A stretch of DNA of 64,000 nt from Phyllobacterium sp. 628 (GTDB taxonomy: Bacteria > Pseudomonadota > Alphaproteobacteria > Rhizobiales > Rhizobiaceae): contig NZ_CP050303.1 of the NCBI RefSeq assembly GCF_014189505.1, forward strand, positions 248,001-312,000. The letters run 5' to 3'. Positions 59,500 through 64,000 of this stretch are shown one piece after another (positions within the stretch are counted from its first letter, which is position 1; each line of letters begins with the position of its first letter). Under the pieces are notes generated by a model. That model was given only the letters and a program-made list of their open reading frames with translations, did not search any database and was not told where the DNA came from. Both the position numbers and the translations under genes were made by a program.

Positions 59500-61014
59500 A
59501 TGACAGTATGGCCAAACGATCCCGTGCTTGAAATCAAGGATGTCGCCAAGACCTTCGGTCCGGTGACGGCGCTCAAGCGCATGAACCTCTCCGTCCGGCC
59601 GGGACGCATGCACACGCTGCTCGGTGAGAATGGTGCGGGCAAATCCACTTTGATGAAAATCCTTGTCGGCCCGTTCCAGCCGACTTCAGGGGCGATCACG
59701 CTGCATGGCAAACCCTATGCACCGAAAAACCCGATCGAGGCCAAGGCGCTGGGCCTGAGCATCGTATTTCAGGAACTCAGCCTTTGCCGCAATCTCTCGG
59801 TTGCCGAAAATATTCTCGCAACGCACGAGCCTAATAAGTTCGGCTTTATTCGCGACCGCGACCTCAATGCGCAGTCCGCGCAAATCGTGTCCGAACTTGG
59901 TCTGCCGGTCAATGTACGCACGAAAGTGGGCGATCTCTCCATTGCACAGCGTCAGCTGGTGGAAATTGCCAAGGGATTGAGCCGTCCGGCGGACGTGGTC
60001 ATACTCGACGAGCCAACATCCTCGCTCTCTGACAGCGAAGCGGAAATCCTCTTCACCATCATCGGACGGCTGAAGGCCAAGGGCACAGCCATCATCTATA
60101 TTTCGCACCGCATGGAAGAAATCATGCGCATTTCCGATGACATAACCGTCATCCGCGATGGCTCCTTTGTGGCGACAACGGAAAAACAGAACACAAGCAT
60201 CGAGGGTCTGATTGCCCTTATGGTCGGGCGCGAGATGAAAGACATCTATCCGCCGCGTCTCGTTGAGCGTCCCTCCTCTGCCGTCAAGCCAGTGCTGTCG
60301 GTCGAGAACCTGTCCGAGACGAACAAGTTCGACAATGTGACGCTTGATATACGCCCGGGTGAGGTCGTCGGGCTGTTCGGCCTGATCGGCTCCGGCCGTT
60401 CCGATGTGATGAAGGCGCTGTTTGGCTTTGGACAACCAAGAGGTACAATCCGCCTGAATGGCGAGCCGGTGCATTTTCGTTCGCCTGCCGACGCCATCCG
60501 CAACGGCATCGCTTTTGTTACCGAAAACCGCAAGGAAGAAGGTCTGGTGCTGCAACACAGTGTCGAGCGCAACATCAATATGGTGGCGCTCTCACGACTC
60601 GCAGGTGGATTTGGCTTTACGCGACCCGCACGTGAGCGGGCATCGGCAAAAGCCGAAGTACTGCGCCTTGCCATCAAGACTGCCTCGATCGAAACGCCTG
60701 CGGGATCACTCAGCGGTGGCAATCAGCAAAAAATCGTCATTGCCAAATGGCTGCAGACACAACCGAAAATCCTCATCCTCGACGAGCCGACCCGCGGCGT
60801 CGATGTGGGCGCAAAATTTGAAATCTACCGCATTATCCGCGAACTCGCGGCGGCAGGCACCGCCATTCTGATGGTTTCATCGGAATTGCCCGAGGTGCTG
60901 GGCCTCAGCGACCGCCTCGTCATCATGCACAACAAGCGTGTTGCCAAGACGCTGGATGCACAGGGCGTCAGCCCCGAAACCGTTATGACCTATGCAGCAG
61001 GAATGCACCAATGA
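59500..61014 (+). CDS. ribose-type (CUT2) ABC transporter ATP-binding protein, double domain
   Basis: 504 residues, RbsA/MglA type with two ABC domains. Domain 1: Walker A GENGAGKST, signature region LSIAQRQLVEIAKG, Walker B VVILDEPTSSLS, switch His in YISHRMEE. Domain 2: degenerate Walker A GLIGSGRSD, but good signature LSGGNQQKIVIAKW and Walker B ILILDEPTRGVD. This asymmetry is normal for the family. ATG 59500 follows AGGA; an in-frame TTG at 59491 is less likely. It couples to the permease whose start overlaps its stop (ATGA). Confidence 0.94.
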   Translation: MTVWPNDPVLEIKDVAKTFGPVTALKRMNLSVRPGRMHTLLGENGAGKSTLMKILVGPFQPTSGAITLHGKPYAPKNPIEAKALGLSIVFQELSLCRNLSVAENILATHEPNKFGFIRDRDLNAQSAQIVSELGLPVNVRTKVGDLSIAQRQLVEIAKGLSRPADVVILDEPTSSLSDSEAEILFTIIGRLKAKGTAIIYISHRMEEIMRISDDITVIRDGSFVATTEKQNTSIEGLIALMVGREMKDIYPPRLVERPSSAVKPVLSVENLSETNKFDNVTLDIRPGEVVGLFGLIGSGRSDVMKALFGFGQPRGTIRLNGEPVHFRSPADAIRNGIAFVTENRKEEGLVLQHSVERNINMVALSRLAGGFGFTRPARERASAKAEVLRLAIKTASIETPAGSLSGGNQQKIVIAKWLQTQPKILILDEPTRGVDVGAKFEIYRIIRELAAAGTAILMVSSELPEVLGLSDRLVIMHNKRVAKTLDAQGVSPETVMTYAAGMHQ

Positions 61015-61979
61015 CCAATTCCACCGAGACGAAGCAGGCGCTTCTGGCTTCCCCCCTCATCCGGCAATATGGCGGCATCGTCATATCGCTGATTATCCTG
61101 TGCGTGGTATTTTCGTCGATAAGTCCGCGGTTTCTCGCGTTCAACAATTTCATGAACATCATGCAGCAGGTGGCGGTGATTGCCGTGGCTGCTTACGGCA
61201 TGACCTATGTCATCCTGCTCGGCGATATTGATCTTTCCGTCGGCTCCATCATCGCCGTGGCGGGTATGGTGGCGGCGCAGGCTTTTGCCATGGGCTTTGG
61301 CTTTGTCCCGACAGTGCTGATCACACTGGCCGCCGGTGCCATTATGGGTGGTCTGAACGGTGTGCTTTCGGCGAAACTCATGCTGCCGTCTTTCATTGTC
61401 ACCGTAGCAACCATGGGCATCTATCGCGGTGCGGTCAGCCTGCCGACCAATGGTGCTCCGGCTTCCATTGAGAACGAAACCTGGCTTGCCATCGGCAGCG
61501 AAAGCTGGCTCGGATTGCCGATCATCATCTGGATCGTCATCGCACTCTTTGCCATCAACCATATCGTCCTCTCCCGGACGATCTTCGGCCGCCGCGCCTA
61601 TCTGGCGGGCGGAAACCGCGAAGCTGCGATCTATTCCGGCATTCGGGTTGATAGGCTTAAGATCATCATTTTTATGATCTCCGGCGTGATGGCAGCCGTC
61701 AGCGGTATCCTGCTGTCGTCGCGGCTGTCTTCGGCACAGACCAATGCCGGCATGGGTTACGAGCTGGATGCTATCGCCGCTGTTGTGCTCGGCGGTACCA
61801 GTCTTGCCGGCGGCGTCGGAACCATGGTCGGCACCATTCTTGGGGCATTGATCATCGGCGTCATCAACAATGGCATGAACATGCTGGCCGTGCCTTACTT
61901 CTACCAGCTGATCTTCAAAGGTATTGTCATTCTGTTCGCTGTCTGGCTCGACGTGCGCAGCAAATCGATGCGCACCTAA
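61011..61979 (+). CDS. ribose-type (CUT2) ABC transporter permease
   Basis: 322 residues, RbsC-type permease with about ten helices. Family motifs: VILLGDIDLSVGSIIAVAGMV, LPSFIVTVATMGIYRG, and VLGGTSLAGGVGTMVGTILGALI. It overlaps the ATPase gene by 4 bases and ends in a 4-base overlap with the convergent HTH regulator gene. It completes the CUT2 importer encoded from 58501. Confidence 0.94.
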   Translation: MTNSTETKQALLASPLIRQYGGIVISLIILCVVFSSISPRFLAFNNFMNIMQQVAVIAVAAYGMTYVILLGDIDLSVGSIIAVAGMVAAQAFAMGFGFVPTVLITLAAGAIMGGLNGVLSAKLMLPSFIVTVATMGIYRGAVSLPTNGAPASIENETWLAIGSESWLGLPIIIWIVIALFAINHIVLSRTIFGRRAYLAGGNREAAIYSGIRVDRLKIIIFMISGVMAAVSGILLSSRLSSAQTNAGMGYELDAIAAVVLGGTSLAGGVGTMVGTILGALIIGVINNGMNMLAVPYFYQLIFKGIVILFAVWLDVRSKSMRT

Positions 61980-62752
61980 ACGGTACTGGGTCCGGGAAGA
62001 AAAACTGCAAAGGGCTCTTCCACCGTCCGTTTGAGATAGGCCAGATAGGCTGCATAACTGGCGTGATCCGGGGCGATGCGCCCGAACTCGGCATTCGGTG
62101 TGGATGCCATCGGAATCAGAACAATCGGCGCTGAAACCGGCGTCAATTGTGCACCGCGCCCTGCCTGCAGGGTTGTGAGAATTCCATACATTTCGCCGGT
62201 GATCGAGGGACGCGAAACGATGATCAGGCGGTGCTGGCCGGATGTGTTTGTCGCCAGATAAATATGGCCGGACAGGTTCGGAATAGACACTGTACCGCGC
62301 TGGGTAAAAGCTGCATCAAGCCGTTCCATCTCGTGGAAACGCAAGTTGGCGGCAGCATCATTCCAGCCGATCTCGGTGCAATAGGCGAAGATTGCCTTGG
62401 GATCACCGAAGGAAGGTCGCAGGGTCAGATATTTGCCCTCAATCCATGCAACCGCCGCACGGGAATAAGCGCCGAATTCTTCGGTCGCATGGTTATTGCT
62501 CGTTGGGGCTGCACTTTCCGGATGTTCAGCGGCGCGCAACCGCATGCCAAGTGCCTCTTCCAGCCGAATAGTCGTTGCCAGCGTAAAAGGCCGGTGACCA
62601 GACAGCGCCTTCTCCAATGTGGACAGGCTGATCTTCGCCTGATCGGCAAGATATTGCCGCGAGACCCGGCGCCGCGCCATTTCCTCACGGATCTTGGTGG
62701 CGACCGCAAGGTTCTGCCGTTCCGATAGCTGACTGTCGATATCCCCGGTCAT
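61976..62752 (-). CDS. HTH (Cro/CI-like) transcriptional regulator with large C-terminal domain
   Basis: 258 residues. The N-terminal helix-turn-helix SRQYLADQAKISLSTLEKALSGHRPF is like lambda-repressor/XRE proteins. The remaining 190 residues have a mixed alpha/beta composition (FGAYSRAAVAWIEGKYLTLRPSF, SGHIYLATNTSGQHRLIIVSR in parts) reminiscent of a sensory or ligand-binding domain, but I do not recognise a named family. It is convergent with the CUT2 transporter operon and overlaps its last gene by 4 bases, so a direct regulatory link is possible but not shown. Confidence 0.82.
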   Translation of the reverse strand: MTGDIDSQLSERQNLAVATKIREEMARRRVSRQYLADQAKISLSTLEKALSGHRPFTLATTIRLEEALGMRLRAAEHPESAAPTSNNHATEEFGAYSRAAVAWIEGKYLTLRPSFGDPKAIFAYCTEIGWNDAAANLRFHEMERLDAAFTQRGTVSIPNLSGHIYLATNTSGQHRLIIVSRPSITGEMYGILTTLQAGRGAQLTPVSAPIVLIPMASTPNAEFGRIAPDHASYAAYLAYLKRTVEEPFAVFLPGPSTV

Positions 62753-62892
62753 GCGCCCCCGCTTTCCGCCAAATCACGTACATTCCTTCACATATCCACA
62801 CAAGGCCATCTTGGGCAAGACATGTTGTGACGGGAGCGTGCGGAACATTCCCGAACCTTACGCTGGCGGCAAAAGGGGCTGTGTATGAAATG

Positions 62893-62932
62893 GGGAAAGC
62901 TTCCCGATGGGAGCACCAACAGGAGCTTTCCC
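62893..62932 (+). promoter_or_regulatory. hairpin that touches the ribosome site of the VIT-domain gene
   Basis: GGGAAAGCT (62893-62901) pairs perfectly with AGCTTTCCC (62924-62932). The right arm begins inside the AGGAG ribosome site (62921-62925) and ends one base before the ATG at 62934. If the leader RNA folds this way, part of the Shine-Dalgarno sequence and the start region would be covered. This may be a chance match with the repeated motif TTCCCGATG (both copies nearby), or a translation control element. Confidence 0.45.
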
Positions 62933-62933
62933 G

Positions 62934-64000
62934 ATGAAAACCGAAACCTGCACCTTACCTTCTTCGCTACACACAATGCCTCACTGGCTGCGCCGTACCT
63001 GCCAGACACTCTGGCTGATCAACATTGTTGGTTTGCCATTCGTCGCGCTCGCGGTGTTCTTTTTCAGTTTGGCAAATGCACATGCCGAAACCGCCCGGTC
63101 GCCTCTTGTCACGCTCGATGAAGTCAAATCGGGCACATTGCTTCTGAAGAGTTCAGATGCCGGCCGCTATATCGAAGCGCCACGCGTTGCCACCGATGTC
63201 GATATCGTTGTCAGTGGTCCGACAGCCCGTGCCCGTATCACACAAATCTTCACCAACCCGTCCAATGGCTGGGTCGAGGCGGTCTATGCCTATCCCCTGC
63301 CGGAAGACAGCGCGGTGCACGCCCTAAAAATGGTCGTCGGCAAGCGCGTCATCATCGGTGACATCAAGGAAAAGAAGGAAGCCAAGGCTATCTATGAAAC
63401 GGCAAAGGCATCCGGGCAAAAGGCCAGCCTTGTCGAACAGCAGCGCCCGAACCTTTTCACCAACTCCGTCGCCAATATCGGCCCGCATGAACAGGTTGTC
63501 GTACAGATCGATTATCAGGAACCGGTTCGTCTCTCCGGCGATGAGTTTTCGCTGCGCGTACCATTGGTTGTTGCACCGCGCTACAATCCAGCACCGGTAA
63601 CCCAGACAGCCGATCTTGCCGCCGATGGTTCCGGCTGGGGCACAACTGCCGATCCGGTTCCGGATCGCGAAAAGATTACTTCGCCCGTGCTTGATCCGCG
63701 TGTCAATGCTCCGGTCAATCCTGTCAGCATCAAAGTTCGTCTTCAGGCTGGCTTTGCCCTTGGCGAAGTCAAAAGCCATCACCATCCCGTCAACATCGAA
63801 ACCGTTGATGCACAGACACAGCTGATCTCGCTTGCTGGCGACAATCATGCCGATCGTGACTTTGAACTGACCTGGAAGCCGCAAAGTGCCAAGGCACCTG
63901 CCGTTGGCCTGTTCCGCGAAACAATCGGCAGCAATGATTACGCTCTTGCCTACATCACACCGCCCGTTATCGAACAGAAGCAGGAAGAGCGCCCCCGTGA
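62934..64000 (+). CDS. VIT-domain (inter-alpha-trypsin inhibitor-like) exported protein, 5' part only
   Basis: The frame is open from ATG 62934 to the window end (355 codons), so the 3' end lies outside. ATG is 8 bases from AGGAG. The N-terminus has a long, basic signal-anchor/signal peptide (WLRRTCQTLWLINIVGLP then FVALAVFFFSLANAHAE). Then comes a VIT domain: ARITQIFTNPSNGWVEAVYAYPLPEDSAVHALKM in parts, KEKKEAKAIYETAKASGQKASLVEQQRPNLFTNSVANIGP in parts. This pattern matches marine-proteobacterial sortase-target proteins, which continue with a von Willebrand A domain and a C-terminal sorting signal; neither can be seen here. A sortase gene would be expected next to it outside the window. Confidence 0.85.
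   Translation, partial: MKTETCTLPSSLHTMPHWLRRTCQTLWLINIVGLPFVALAVFFFSLANAHAETARSPLVTLDEVKSGTLLLKSSDAGRYIEAPRVATDVDIVVSGPTARARITQIFTNPSNGWVEAVYAYPLPEDSAVHALKMVVGKRVIIGDIKEKKEAKAIYETAKASGQKASLVEQQRPNLFTNSVANIGPHEQVVVQIDYQEPVRLSGDEFSLRVPLVVAPRYNPAPVTQTADLAADGSGWGTTADPVPDREKITSPVLDPRVNAPVNPVSIKVRLQAGFALGEVKSHHHPVNIETVDAQTQLISLAGDNHADRDFELTWKPQSAKAPAVGLFRETIGSNDYALAYITPPVIEQKQEERPR

Noticed and set aside
1..64000. tRNA, rRNA, CRISPR array, insertion sequence or prophage
   Set aside because: No cloverleaf, repeat-spacer pattern, transposase/integrase or phage structural gene was found on either strand.

Overview
The window is typical alphaproteobacterial (Hyphomicrobiales/Rhizobiales) DNA. The evidence is a repABC replication and partition locus, an frcBCA-frcK fructose uptake operon of the rhizobial type, a candidate EcfG (general stress sigma factor) promoter, a moderately high GC content, and many ABC transporters for sugars, peptides and amino acids. 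Together this suggests a secondary replicon (chromid or megaplasmid) of a Brucella/Ochrobactrum-, Phyllobacterium- or Rhizobium-like soil or host-associated bacterium. I cannot fix the genus from sequence alone. No insertion sequences, prophage, CRISPR arrays, rRNA or tRNA genes were seen.

Layout. 1-1844: tail of a DUF1365 gene and a class I photolyase. 1845-10945: an oligopeptide (Opp) operon with a strongly structured leader, three tandem paralogous binding proteins, two permeases and one fused double ATPase. 11022-18219: a ketose region. A ROK regulator, a FucU/RbsD mutarotase and a PfkB sugar kinase run leftward. frcB-frcC-frcA, a D-lyxose isomerase and frcK run rightward, with a 40-bp palindrome between the two arms. 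18285-22948: proline iminopeptidase and a convergent subtilase autotransporter. 23135-27228: a D-galactonate (DeLey-Doudoroff-type) cluster of IclR regulator, SDR dehydrogenase, dgoK, dgoA and SMP-30 lactonase. 27236-29777: a stress-type DUF892 gene, a 45-residue membrane peptide and a PAS-PAS-GGDEF diguanylate cyclase.

29942-38665: two leftward transport systems. One is a cystine-type amino-acid ABC importer. The other is a GntR-controlled operon joining a Cys/Met-type PLP enzyme to a CUT1 carbohydrate ABC importer. 38821-41346: a degenerate GGDEF-EAL sensor. 41950-47262: GntR, kduI, kduD and a polar-amino-acid-type ABC importer in one operon. 47324-51237: repC, antisense ctRNA, repB and repA, all leftward except the ctRNA. 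51601-57037: an EmrAB-type efflux pair with a divergent TetR, a LysR regulator and a TauE/SafE permease. 57122-64000: a FUSC-like membrane protein, a ribose-type ABC importer, an HTH regulator, and the start of a VIT-domain protein that runs off the end.

The most striking window-wide observation is that five otherwise normal genes (D-lyxose isomerase, autotransporter, SMP-30 lactonase, repC, TauE/SafE) are each broken by one single-base shift. In four of them the shift maps cleanly to a mononucleotide run, and in the autotransporter it can be placed there. Because repC is essential for this class of replicon, uncorrected homopolymer sequencing errors are the simplest explanation; true decay is the alternative. 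Most genes are ordinary metabolic or transport genes. The less conventional items are the structured opp leader, the kduID-amino-acid-transporter operon, the PLP lyase-CUT1 operon, and the possible RNA hairpin at the start of the VIT gene.
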